Of a stretch of DNA of 64,000 bases, positions 30,908 to 41,924 are shown one piece after another (the first letter of the stretch is position 1; each line of letters begins with the position of its first letter). The notes beneath the pieces were generated by a model that had not been told where the DNA came from, searched no databases, and saw only the letters and a program-made list of their open reading frames with translations. The stretch covers positions 2,728,001 through 2,792,000 of the forward strand of contig OY751494.1 of assembly GCA_963565915.1 (NCBI GenBank). Direction: 5' to 3'. The stretch comes from Entoloma clypeatum (lineage: Eukaryota > Basidiomycota > Agaricomycetes > Agaricales > Entolomataceae). Made by a program: the position numbers and the translations under genes.

Positions 30908-33018
30908 CCGCTCCTTCAAGGAAGTGCCTCCATTCCTCCAATGCGCGGACCACTGCCAACATCTACTTGTCATAGATCTCGTAGTTGCCTTCCACCGGAC
31001 TAAGGCTTTTGGAATAGAATGCGACAGGGTGCCACTTACCGTCCTCTGTTGGTTGGGACAGTACTGCTCCGGTTGCAAAGTCCGAGCTATCTGCTTCTAT
31101 CCGCCACTTCTTTCCATGATCAGCTAAGACCAGGATCGGAGCGGATGTAATCCTCCGCTTCAACTCCGCAAATGCGGACACTTCTCCCTCCCTCCAAGAC
31201 CAGAGGTGCCCTTTCTTCGTGAGCTCAAAAAGAGGGCGCGCGATGTCCGAAAACCCTTCAATAAAACGGTGATAGAAGTTAGTGAATCCCAGAAAGGACT
31301 GTACTTCTCGGACGTTTGTCGGAGCAGGCCATTCCGCGACCCCCGCTACCTTCACCGGATCCATCTCTACGTGTCCTTGTTCAATAATAAGGCCTAGGTA
31401 TTCGATTGCGCGTTTGTTCAAACTCGCATTTCTCTGGTTTTAGATAGAGTTTGTGTTCGTGAAGTCGTTCCAGTACAATCCGTGTGACTCTTCGATGCTC
31501 CGCAAGGGTCTCCGTGAAGATGAGTATGTCGTCGAGGTAAACACAGACTACACCTTCAGTGATAAGGTCCTGAAAGATCTCGTTCATCATAGTCTGGAAT
31601 GTGGATGGACTATTAGTGAGGCCGAAGAACATCACCAATGGTTCATAGAGTCCGTGATTGGTCCGAAAAGCGGCCTTCCACTTGTCTCCGGGTTTTATCC
31701 GCACATTGTTGTAGCCCCAGCAGATGTCGAGCTTGGTGAAGTATTGAGCGCGTTGAAGTTTATTGATCAGTTCGGATATGAGCGGAAGCGGATACTTGTT
31801 TTTGATAGTTTTGGAATTGAGTGACTGGTAGTCTTGTACAAGACAAAGCGAGCCATCCTTCTTCTTGATGTAGAATACCGGAGATGCCACCGGAGACTTG
31901 GAAGGGCGGATCCGACCAGTTGCAAGGTTTTCCTCCAAAAACGCGTTGAGTTCCTTCTGTTTGTTCGGAGCAAGCGGATATACCTTACACCCCGCTGGAG
32001 AGGCGTCCGGAACAAGTTCAATGGTGTGGTCCCAAGTCCGCTCTTCCGGTAAGGTGTCGAAAGAGGTCTTTGAGAATATGTCTTCGAAGTCAAACAAGTG
32101 GTCTGGTACAGAGTCGCGGAAAGATTTAGGTTTTTGGTTACTGAGGAAGGCCTCCGATAGACGTTGCGAGATATTGGATGAAGCACGGATGAACTCCGCC
32201 TCCGCGGGTACTGTTCCGACAAAAAGGCGGTCTCCCTCCTCAAACTCATCCTCTTCCTCCTCGTTATCTGCTAACTCCTCCGCTTCCTCTCCTTCTGTGA
32301 CATCCTCCACCCATGGGCCACGGGGAGCCTCCTCCTCTAGACCGGACGTCGGAGTGGAACCCATCCGACAGGCTCGGATGCGGACTTGTTCAAACTTCTG
32401 CTCCTTCCGTTCTTGGGCTGCCTCCTGGTGGCATGTCCGACATCATGCAGGACACCGGCTCATCTTCACTTCCCCTGATGTCCAATCTACCTCGGGGTTG
32501 TGTTCCTTGAGCCAAGTGAAGCCTAACACGATTTCTTGTTTTCCCAAACTTGTGACTGCAAGCTGGGTCCGTTCTGAGTGATCCTGGTAGCGGAGCACTA
32601 CATCCAACACCTCCGTTATTGCTCCGGCCTCGTTTGGAGTTCTGTCGATGTTGTATACCGGAATTGCGTGTTGTAGTTTTCGAGTAGAGAGTCGATGTTT
32701 CTCAACCAGAGTGCGTTCAATAAACGACCCTGTTGCCCCGCTGTCGAGTAAGGCCTTTTGTGATAGTGTGTCTTTGGTGTCGGTAGTTTCAAGAACTATG
32801 TCTAGTTCAATAGAATTGTCGGAGTGAGCGGAGGCGAGGACATATTGTTTTGGAAGCCGACGCTCCCATTTAGAGAGGCGAAGGCGGATGGGATTTGCGG
32901 AGTTGGGTGCGACTATGGGATCGTTTGCAGGCTTAGAGATGGAGGGTATAGGATCATATTGTTCCATAAATAAGGCAGCATAACAATTTTTAGCAGACAA
33001 CGAGGGCGCACTGTTCAC
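30908..33018 (-). pseudogene. Gyp-D copy 1 Pol, N-terminal half (protease, RT, RNase H start)
   Basis: Protease ALLDSGATGSFIE near 32740; an acidic linker (EEEDEFEEGD) follows. The RT has NNVRIKPGDKWKAAF and the catalytic YLDD (about 31530). RNase H (DSSDFATGAVLS) is interrupted at 30908 by Gyp-E. Stops near 32450 and 30960, and a frameshift near 31400 (between LKPEKCEF and IEYLGLI), inactivate it. At the gag border the -1 frame is blocked by TGA overlapping the gag stop (TGAGTGA at 33021-33015); CGA at that place would open it without changing Gag. Confidence 0.88.
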
Positions 33019-34138
33019 TCACTGTGGGGAGGAAAATCCTCCTGTCCTCCCTCCGACTCCGCAGACTCCGTGGGCGGAACGGAGTTGCCTTCCGCTGCGT
33101 CCTTGACCACGAGTTGTTCCATAACAAACTCGTCCTGCTCCTCCATTGTCATGAAGCGAACATCGAAGCGAAGGGGGCATTCACGACTAAAGTGACCCAT
33201 TTTGTTACATCTGAAGCATGCATTGGCATTCTTGCCTTTGACACGTGAAGTATCAATGTCCATTGCATTGGGGTCCCTTGTCAGCAGAGCTGTGCGTGGA
33301 GTGAATGGACTGTAGGGGCGAGGGAATACTGAGGTGCCAGGTACTCTTGGTCCGACAACATTGCGGAAGGCGGAGGTAGGGGTCGGAGCAGTGGCTTTGA
33401 AGGCTTTGTTGGCAATCCTATTGTCGTCATTGACTCGTGCTGCAGAGTACTACTCATCGGGGTTGTCATCCGCAGGTCGTCCGTGGGTCAGGGTGGCAAT
33501 CTCGTTCTGAATGTCGGAACGGAGACCATGGCAGAATTTGAGTACGATGTTGGTATCCTCCTGATAGCCTGCTTTGTCAATGTAGTCTTTGAACTCGTCA
33601 ATATAGGTCTCGACATCCCGTTGACCTTGATAATAGGATTCTCCTTCGAGGATCAGTCTCACGTCCTGTTCCTCATTCTTCGGAGTGAACTCCGCTGTAA
33701 AGACTGCACAGAAGTCCACCCAACTCCGATAAGGCGGAGCACCGGTCCTCCGCTCCTGTCGGATAATGCAATCCGCAAAGCGTGCTGCACGTCCACTCTT
33801 CATGAAAGATAAAGCCCAATAAATTTTAGCATGGTCGTCTGCGAACTGTTCCGGAGCCAGCCCCATAAACAATTCACAGGAATTTAGAAAGGTCCAGCCA
33901 TTTGCGCGCGATCCATCAAAGTCCGACGGATTGGCAGGTTTTGCTCGACGCACGCCCGGATGGCCGGAGCGAGCGGAGCGGGTATAATAGCAGGTGCGGG
34001 GATAGGTGGCGGAGCTGGGGCAGGAATTGCGTTGAAGGCGAGGAGGAGTTGGTCAAGTTGAGTCGAGATATCAGCGAGAGTTTGACGTTGTTTCTGGAAC
34101 TCGTGCTCGAGCTGTTCAAGGCGATTGGGGTTGTCCAT
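33015..34138 (-). pseudogene. Gyp-D copy 1 gag
   Basis: Coiled-coil N-terminus (LEQLEHEFQKQRQTL) and Pro/Ala stretch. Capsid domain (SDFDGSRANGWTFLN, YWALSFMKSGRAARF), then a knuckle CFRCNKMGHFSREC (about 33210) and an acidic end. A single-base frameshift lies near 33950 and a TAG near 33452 where TGG is expected. It is the only full Gyp-D gag in the window. Confidence 0.87.
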
Positions 34139-34287
34139 TACTATGCGCGGAGCAGAATCACCAGTTACGGAGAGGTAGTTAGAAGAACTGGAAGGGGTGT
34201 GAGATGTATCGGAGTCGGACGCGGACGAAGCTGCTCCGAAGCGTGGAATCGTGACAACAATGCAATCGGACCCGGTCCAATTAGAAG

Positions 34288-34297
34288 AGAACTTTCT
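34288..34297 (-). promoter_or_regulatory. Gyp-D self-priming site (PBS)
   Basis: Minus strand AGAAAGTTCT, 2 nt inside the 5' LTR, is exactly complementary to AGAACTTTCT in the LTR (34427-34418). Confidence 0.72.
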
Positions 34298-34299
34298 AC

Positions 34300-34733
34300 T
34301 GTAAGGGCGACCTTACAATCCAAGACTCAAACTCAGATACTTGCAAGGGAGATCCGAAGTTTAGATTGAGCAGTCTAATAAGTAATACAACACATACCTT
34401 GCAAGGGAGATCCGAAGAGAAAGTTCTAAGGATTCCCCTGCAAGCTAGCTGCGATAAATAGTAAAATGAGATATGAAATAAGAGATAAAACGAGACGCAT
34501 GAATGATGAGCAATGATCGGGAGTAGCGATGAAGGATGAATGGAAACAAGATGAATGATAGTACCTGCGATCCGATGTGCGGAGTAGCGGATGGGGGCGG
34601 AGTTGTCGGATGCGGAGAGGCGGATAAGATGTCGGAGACAGCGGATACGATCGGAGGACGTCGGAGATGGTGGAATAGAAAGGAAAGGAAGAAAGTGAAG
34701 GAAAAGTGAAAAGTGAAAGTGGTTGCCCTTACA
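34300..34733 (-). repeat. Gyp-D 5' LTR (434 bp) with promoter
   Basis: TATTTAT (34460-34454 on the minus strand) lies 33 nt before AGAACTTTCT (34427-34418), the predicted transcript start. Followed at the outer edge by the duplication GTACG. Confidence 0.93.
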
Positions 34734-34820
34734 GTACGACTTCATTTTCTCGGCCCAACTCTGGTAGTCGATGCCGTTGAAGATGATGATGGAGTCGAGG
34801 GCGGAGCGAGAGGTAGACAT
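34734..34820 (-). pseudogene. Cop copy 2 gag, N-terminal codons
   Basis: ATG at 34820 followed by MSTSRSALDSIII...YQSWAEKMKSY, then the Gyp-D insertion. Continues in frame at 21597 when Gyp-D is removed. Copy 3 has stop codons where this copy keeps Trp. Confidence 0.9.
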
Positions 34821-35188
34821 TTTTAATGAATCTAAAAGGAGTTTTTCCCAATCAGTGATGTTCTTTTATGAATTTGATTTTTAGAGAAAACAAATAAATG
34901 ATTCCTCATAACATATTCCCTTTAGGAATAGCGGTTGTGGGAAAAACCCTTTTTGTCAGAAGTGTGTGAGGTACGATTGACGTTTCCACATGATGTGTAC
35001 TAAGTCAATCCCCTTAGGGACACTTCATGACAGGTACTTGTCGTAATGACGTTCCCAGGTTCACATGTGAAGAAGTATGACTCAGAACCTAGATCTTTCA
35101 ATCGGTTCTTTGCCAACCAGGGTAGAGTGGGCAGGTACTTGCTGTTGCCAGCGTTCCCAAGTCCCTCTGCTATCCGGGGCCCATAACC
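34821..35188 (-). promoter_or_regulatory. Cop copy 2 leader with tRNA-type PBS (35171-35188)
   Basis: Directly inside the LTR the minus strand reads GGTTATGGGCCCCGG. Its complement (CCGGGGCCCATAACC) resembles the anticodon stem-loop of initiator tRNA-Met with CAU in the loop, the half-tRNA priming known for Drosophila copia. The rest of the leader has no ORF. Confidence 0.65.
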
Positions 35189-35496
35189 TGTTGAAGTTCC
35201 ACCTGGGCGCTAGCCACAGATGTACTGAGCAACACAGCTACAGTGGAAGTACTCTACTCTACCGTTCTAGTCACTTACTTGGTTGGGAAGGGTGAGGCTG
35301 GTGAGAGCGGTTGAGGCTGGTAAGAGCAATGGAGCTGGTTAAGAGTCAAGAGACAACTTGTTGGTATTGACAGTTTCCTGGTCTTATATACCGTACTACT
35401 GTTTGTACCAACCAAATAAGTATGTAATCAAAGATGTCTAAGGTCACGTGATATAATCTAATCTAATCTAATCTACGTGATGAAAAAGTTTCAACA
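35189..35496 (-). repeat. Cop copy 2 5' LTR (308 bp)
   Basis: Minus strand TGTTGAAAC to GAACTTCAACA. The right flank TACTATATG lies inside an Elt-F LTR fragment, so this copia inserted there. The partner flank at its 3' end (10487) is different, so that end was rearranged. Confidence 0.92.
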
Positions 35497-35893
35497 TACT
35501 ATATGTCGGGGCTTGACCGGAGACATTCTCGTGAGAGGTTTGGTCAACATGCGCCGTGCTTCATGTCCAAATCATCCGTATTGGGAATATTGAAATGACA
35601 TCGGATGATACAGACCGAGATCGGGTTTGATATGTTGTGATCAACGTGACCTTATGGTGAACTTTGATAGAGATTGAATCTGATGGGTGGCTTACCGAGG
35701 CGACCCTTAATTGATGCAGTTGATACCTCATGGTATAGTCGCATCCTGAGTGATCCCACTCATCACCCCGAACTATATCGATTGAGAAGTACGCATCGCG
35801 AGACTTGTTCGGTCTTTGTTGTTGTGTTTGGTGTTTGTGTGTGTGATAGAGATATCGCTCGCGCTCATCCCCAGACTCACTTCCTTTGTTTCA
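35497..35893 (-). repeat. Elt-F LTR fragment (397 bp)
   Basis: Matches the reverse complement of 37371-38330 with a roughly 570 bp internal deletion. Ends TTTGTTTCA at the boundary with Gyp-B RT. Confidence 0.8.
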
Positions 35894-37370
35894 ACGGGAG
35901 CGGATAATTATTTTGAACAGTCCAGCTATTAATATATCAGTAATCCTGTACCATTCGTTTCTTTCCATCTTTTTGGGTATAAAGAACACCGGCGAGGTTT
36001 GTGACGACTTGGTAGGTCTGATATCTCCTTTACGTAATTGCTCGTTCACGAACTCAGATACTTTTCTTTCTTCCAGTGACAGTGGGTAAAACTTAGCCTT
36101 CTTTGGGACGAAATCGGGCTTTAAGTCTATGGCGTGATCCCATGGTTTCCGAATCAGTAATCTTTCTGATGCCTTTTTCTCAAAGACAGATAAATATGGG
36201 TGATATTTACAAGGCACTTTCTGCTCTGCAGATTCCTCTTGCATAGGTTCCATCTTTGCTCCTCTGACCATATGAATAACTTCCTCCAGTATACTTCCTT
36301 CATCCACGTCTATGGCTTCAATAATTATTTGGCTCTAGCCGTTTTCTTTAAGTAGTGCATTCTACGCATTCCACATTCTTCTGGACATCGTGATAGTTTG
36401 ACATTCCCATGTTCCCAATCAATTTCCAGATTGTGGCATTTCAACCAGGTGTGTCCCACAATGATTTTGGCTTTCCCTAAGTTACACACCTCAAACACCG
36501 CTATTTCCACATGCCCCTTGTGTCGCATAGCCAGAACTGCTTCATGAGTGATCAAGCCTCCTTGGTTAAGTGTGCCATCCATGTTGTACACCCGAATAGG
36601 AAATGGTAGTTCCCTTAATTTAATGTTGTTTTTCTTGGCGAAGCCCACATCAATGAACATTCCTGTTGCCCCTGAGTCTAATAATGCTTTGACATCAAAG
36701 GTGCGTTTGTCCTGCAACATTTCCAGCGTGATTTTCATCATAAGCTCCTTTTCCAAAGAAGCGGATTGAATAAAAGATGGTTCCCCCATAGAGTCCGTTT
36801 GCCTATTTAAGTTATCTGATTTGTCTGAACAGGGAATTAAGCATTCGTCCATAAGGGCCGAACCAAGCCTTGTTTCCAAGGACTCCCCAATGATATAGTT
36901 TACAAGCGTATCTAAGTCTGATTCATCTTTTTTTGGTTTTTCTCTCCTAGGTTTATCTAATAGTATTTTATTGTATGTAACTGCTGCGTCTGTAAGCTTT
37001 TGAAACCAAGAATTTACAGTGTCTTTATGTATATAAGAGTCTATAGGCAATTGTTCATAACAATTTGTCAGAGCCAGCGGGGGATTTACTGGTTGACATT
37101 TACAAAACCCTGCTGCCCTGCAGCTTGTCCATTGGGATTCAGCGCAGGCGCGCTATTCACACCCATTTGTCCATTTGTGGCTTGACGTGCTTGACACCTT
37201 GCCGTTATCTGCCTCAGAATTTCTTCTTCCTCGTGTTCATCAATCTGTTTGATTATTGCCACTTGCACCCTGCGCTGCGGCTGCCTGCAATCTCAGGTGA
37301 AATGCCCCTGTCCACCACAGTTATAGCAGTTACCAGGAGCTTGTCGCTGGTTCCTGTCGATGTTCATCGC
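35894..37370 (-). pseudogene. Gyp-B copy 2: knuckle, protease and start of RT
   Basis: From 37370 down: Gag end with a knuckle (CYNCGGQGHF, then TGA at 37295-37293 where copy 1 has CGA), the slippery heptamer GGGTTTT (37110-37104) and gag stop. Protease ALLDSGATGMFID (about 36680) follows in the -1 frame, then the RT start up to NNYPLP, cut at 35894 by the Elt-F fragment. A one-base deletion in the first RT motif shifts frame (about 35955). The missing gag N-terminal part is at 44628-45418, beyond Elt-F. Confidence 0.87.
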
Positions 37371-38641
37371 TGAAACAAAGAAAGTGAGTCTGGGGATGAG
37401 CGCAAGCGATATCTCTATCACACACACAAACACCAAACACAACAATGAAGACCGAACAAGTCTTGTGATGTGTACTTCTCAATTGATATAGTTCGGGGTG
37501 ATGAGTGGGATCACTCAGGATGCGACTCTTCCAAACAACAATTGAATAACTCGTTTAGCGATGGCTCAATAAGTCTCAAACAAGACTTAGAGATAGTCCT
37601 CAATAGATAATGAACCGAGGTTTGTGATTTCCTAACCAACAAGACTTCGCGAACACGATCTTGACCGAATATGAACACAACAATGACCAATATGACCGAT
37701 AGAGAACACAATTTGATGATTGACAAGTTCTCAAACACACAAAACACAATCGCGACTGACTTCCGATGCAAACCAAACGATCTCGAGGCTTCAATGATAC
37801 TCGCAAACGACGACAGATGCACAAGACAAATGCTATCAATTCTGGGGCACAATCTAATCTAACCTATCTATGATGAAACTACAAGATTTTATACATGAGC
37901 AGCAATAAATATAGAAAAAGGTTGCATGTGGTATCGATAAATGGTATGACCTTTGCTAAAGTTGTTTCAATGCGCCCATGTGGTAGACAACGCCACAGGT
38001 ATGCCCCTTTTCCATATCCGAACCTCTGCCGCACTGGAGAGGCCACTATTTCAATATCTTGGTTTTGCGATGTACCTGGGACGATGCCAACTAGTTACCG
38101 TGAGGTATCAACTGCATCAATTAAGGGTCGCCTCGGTAAGCCACCCATCAGATTCGATCTCTATCAAAATTCACCATAAGGTCACGTTGATCGCGACGTA
38201 TCAAACCTGATCTCAGTCTGTATCATCTGATGTCATTTCAATATTCCCGATATGGACAATTTGGACGTGAAGCACGGCACACGTTGACCAAACCTCTCGC
38301 GAGAATGTCTCCGGTCAAGCCCCAATGTATAGTAGACAGTGCTAGTGTCATTGATAATTCCAATATAACCCATCTCCTTGTTTCACGATTCGTCGCGAGA
38401 GGCACTCGATAGTCTTTTCTATCTCGCGAGACGATCCCATAGCTCTCGAGTATCATAGCTAAGCCCATAGTGGTGACCAGCACTATGTCCTACATTGCCA
38501 GGATCGCTGGTCTCTCTCTAACGTCGCCACTAAGTCCTCAGAATCGGAGCTCATCTAGGACTCTCTATATCCCTTAGAGATAGTGTGAAAGGGTGCAAAA
38601 TGCGCAGATTTTAGGCCTAGACACATCGCGGCCTTATCATC
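37371..38641 (+). repeat. Elt-F left long terminal repeat (~1.27 kb)
   Basis: Starts TGAAACAAAG and ends GCCTTATCA. Its last ~185 bp recur at 44448-44627. It has no convincing ORF. The right boundary is uncertain by a few bases because the duplication and repeat end share CATC. Confidence 0.65.
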
Positions 38642-38999
38642 TCCCCCACACTAAATCCTGACTGTCCCAGTCAATCCTATCTAACGACAGTGATATGACC
38701 AGTCCACTCTAGCACTGTTTTCATATATTTGAGTTCCACCCCAAAACATGTTTCTCGTGAGACGGCCCCACTTGACACGCCGCACTGTGGACACACAAAG
38801 TCCGCACTCGGCCCCCACTGGCCTCATGTTTGCCTATACCAAGTAATATCAAAGGTTTGCCGTTCTCGCGACCTAACTCCACGCTGATGGATCTTGACAG
38901 ATAAATTTTCTCCGCAGTAGCCTCGCGAGACTTCCAATTCCCATAAAGGCTGGGGCATTCTTCCTCATTCTCCAGTTCTCACTTTTCCTCCCGTTCAAC
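38642..38999 (+). promoter_or_regulatory. Elt-F internal 5' region upstream of gene 1
   Basis: Noncoding as far as I can see. CCATAAAGG at 38940 lies about 60 nt before the gene 1 ATG and may serve as a TATA-type element. Several CTCGCGAGA-like palindromes are present. Confidence 0.4.
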
Positions 39000-40644
39000 A
39001 TGACCACTTCTTCAAACAAGCTCTACACTCGTCTTTCCAAGTTCGAGGTCAAACTCAATATCCTCACCGATCTCAACCAACTCCGCAAGTCCAGAGAAGC
39101 ACGGGTTCGGGAAATCTTATCCGAACTTCACGATACACTGGTAAGTCATGCTCGCGAGACCCTGTTTCCTACTAAAACATTTCTTCTTTCAGGTCGCGGC
39201 TGCAGGTTGTGTGGACGACTACACCGAGCGGCTCTTAAATATCATCATGTACAACTTATACCGCGCCGGCTACACAATGGACCGCCGCTGGTGGAAATGG
39301 TGGCCTGACCTTCATGGGCAAACCCTCCAAGACCATCCCGAGGTGAGTCGTCTGCTTATTTGCTTTGCTAATTCCCACATTATATTTATGCAGGATCGCC
39401 TACTGGAAGAGGACGAGGCCGTCCCCGTGCCCGAACTGTCCATCTCTGGCAGGAAATGGCCCGCCAAGCTCATCGCGAAGGCCATAGGGTACATGACGGC
39501 CAGTCCAACTTCACCCCACATCGAGGACCAGGGCAAGTCGACCTCTCGCGCTGCATGATCAAAGCCTGTGACCCACGCTAGCGGTAAGCATGCGGCTCCT
39601 CATTCGCCTCCCAGTCAGGGAGCTCTCAAGGTGAATCTCCTGATTATTTCTTTTACTTCTTACTAAATTTCCTTCCAGAAATGTCGCTCCGATATCGGTC
39701 ATCAAGTTTTGCAAGCAGACAGCAAGGACGACATCGTCGGGGTGGTCGGCACGCACACCCCCACCAGACCTCAACCCGTTGCTACTAGGCCCCATGTCGT
39801 AACAGCGCCCACGGCCACTGAAAAAGTGCCCGCGAGGCCCCCTACTCAGCCTGAACCGAAACCCGCCACGGTCGCGAAAGCACCGCAGGTCGACGCGAAA
39901 GAGGGTACTGCCCTCAAGGCAGATGAGTTGCGACAACTCCGTGTTGCATTGCCCATTATGGTACGTTTTCTTTCTTCCTGACTCATTCTATAGTTAACTA
40001 TGCCTTTTATTAGCCCAGCCTTCCCTGCCTCATTTGCACCGGTGGACCAAGTGCGGCTCGCTGCTGTTTCCAAGGTTGGGGCAAGAAGTGCTCCAACTGC
40101 CAGAGCGGCAGTCAGGTAGGGTGCTCTTTTGAGGTGAGTGGTGAACATGCAGAACTCCTCGCGACCATGGCCCACGCCTTCGGTCAATCGAGCACAGCTG
40201 GTGCGTCCTACCATCTGCCCTCTTTTACTAGCTGCTAACAATTTATTTCCAGCCATCTGCGAGACCCTTGTCAACATCCATGCCTCAACTGCTCTCCACT
40301 TCCACCTCTAGGAAGCCTTGTTGGCCATCGCCACTCATCACAAGCGGTCCATTACCCTCTTCCTTCACCAGCTGGCTCAGCTGTATCGTCGCAAGGGCAA
40401 CTTTCCTCAGGGCCTGGTAGCTGACGAGGCGGCTCGCCAGGAGCTCTTCAAAGTCTTCAGCCTCGCTCGATTCGACCCTCCCGCTGGTCAACAGTCCTCC
40501 CGCAAGAATCCCGTCTTCGTCAAGAAGGTTGCGCCTGTCCAGAAATCGGACTCGGCTTCTGACGAGGACTCTCCTGTGGAGGAAGATGCCAATGAAGTCG
40601 CGAAGGATCTGTTCATTCAGGGGTCATCTCGCAATGTCGCCTAG
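39000..40644 (+). pseudogene. Elt-F gene 1, six exons, Cys-cluster protein, two nonsense codons
   Basis: Exons 39000-39140, 39193-39342, 39394-39630, 39679-39960, 40014-40200 and 40253-40644 join in one frame of 462 residues. Each intron is 48-53 nt with GTRNGT (GTGAAT in intron 3) and YAG ends, and several have CTAAC/CTAAT branch sites. TGA at 39556 and TAG at 40309 interrupt it. The N-terminal half is helical with a Trp-rich patch (RRWWKWW), a Pro/Ala/Thr linker follows, then a Cys module C-x2-C-x8-CC-x7-C-x2-C-x7-C (40026-40127). The C-terminal part has a helix (FLHQLAQLYRR) and an acidic end. The module resembles a Zn2Cys6 cluster with a longer first loop. Function unknown; possibly an element-encoded regulator like those of Gyp-C and Gyp-E. 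Confidence 0.7.
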
Positions 40645-41059
40645 GTACTGCGGGCCTTCTTTCTTTTTTATATTTGCAATTTATGGCGATTTGAGGTTCG
40701 CAATTGTACTGGAACAGGCTCGCGACCCCCCACTCCCCCACACTAAAGAATACAACTTTCCGAGTTGGACGTCGCTCTATTCTGTGAAGGCAAGACCAGC
40801 ATCGCGAAGCTCCCCCTGTCGACTATCACAAGGGCTGACTATCCCCTCGTAGAGGGAACTGCCGTGCCTAACCATGCAATCCTGGGTGCCACTACCATCC
40901 GGTATAGCACGGCCTCCAAAAAAACTTTCCTTACTAAGTCGCCAGGGAAGCTATAAAAGCCCGCGACCACTCGAAGAGTAAACACCACCCTCACCCTAGC
41001 ACAAATCAACCCCGCTAGACAAACTCACCCTCGGGTCACACACCGCCTCTAAAAAAAAG
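40645..41059 (+). promoter_or_regulatory. gene 1-gene 2 spacer with TATA box
   Basis: TATAAAA at 40952-40958 is followed about 100 nt later by the gene 2 ATG. This suggests that gene 2 has its own promoter and is not read from the LTR. Confidence 0.5.
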
Positions 41060-41800
41060 ATGTCTAATGAAGACGAAACCCAGGCCGTGAAAAAGGTCTT
41101 AGCCTCGCTCATCAGTTCATTCCCGGAAGATCCCCAGGCACCCGCCAAGAAGCTGCCAACCTGCTCCGAGGCATACCTCATCTGTCGGTACGCATATGAC
41201 GACCTCAAAGTACGTCACGACAGCGCACCGAACCTGTTTGACCATTCCAACTATTTTGTCAGCCTCTAAATCTCCGTCATGCACATATTTCCAATGAGTA
41301 CCTCAAGGACGCACAACTTGCGGACCATGTTTTCGTAGCTAGGAATGGCCTACAGGTGTTCCATGACAAGAACAAGTCTTGAGACTCCTGCCCATGTTCT
41401 TCACCCTCAAGGACATGGTCGCATACATACGATACCTGCGTCAAGGACCTATATCCACCGAGGAGACCGCGCCTCCACCTGCAAGTGAGCCTCCGGCCAA
41501 CAGCGAGAAACCCGAAGTGAGTCGACGCGAGAGCTGGAGTCCGTCCCCCACACTAATTGAATGGCCCGACCAGGTCAAGGTAACTGATCCTGATGCTGAT
41601 CTCAACCTCAATGTCTCTAATATCCCGGATGCAAACAGCCCGTCCGCCGCCGCGGAACCCAAACTAACCCAGCCGGGAACAGCGACGACAGCGACGGAAA
41701 CGCCGAGCGCCCTGTTGAACCTCGTAAGCGATCACGAGATGATGAATCTGATCATGAGGTCTGTCATTATTCTTATACTACCTTCCGACTTCCAATGGTA
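41060..41800 (+). pseudogene. Elt-F gene 2, spliced, frameshifted, 3' end lost
   Basis: Exon 1 41060-41209, intron 41210-41262 (GTACGT...CAG), exon 2 from 41263. A one-base shift near 41375 separates VFHDKNK from LRLLPMFFTLKDMVAYIRYL. The following Pro/Ser/Glu-rich tail runs to about 41760. I do not recognise the family. It is cut by or fused with Gyp-D copy 2 near 41800-41930. Confidence 0.55.
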
Positions 41801-41924
41801 TTGAAGCCGCTTCTCGCTACTGTGCAAGAAGATGGACGTCGACCCGAGACCCTCCATCCCATAACTGTGGATGATGGGTCTGGGACGATGATTTCTCCGT
41901 CAAAGGAGCTGTAATGGACTTCTT

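Larger units (their letters stand above)
21598..34733 (-). mobile_element. Gyp-D copy 1, complete Ty3/gypsy chromovirus, carrying nested Gyp-E
   Basis: Two 434-bp LTRs flank gag, protease, RT, RNase H, integrase and chromodomain on the minus strand. The target duplication GTACG is at 21593-21597 and 34734-34738, and removing the element joins copia gag codons in frame (MKSY then LLHQG). Pol is split between 23843 and 30908 by Gyp-E. Confidence 0.95.

Noticed and set aside
33015..33021. TGAGTGA overlap of Gyp-D gag and pol as a stop-restart signal
   Set aside because: The overlap is better explained by one C-to-T change that closed a -1 frame; no second copy of this region is available to decide.
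35497..35893. unique intergenic DNA beside Cop copy 2
   Set aside because: It aligns with the Elt-F terminal repeat in reverse orientation with a deletion.
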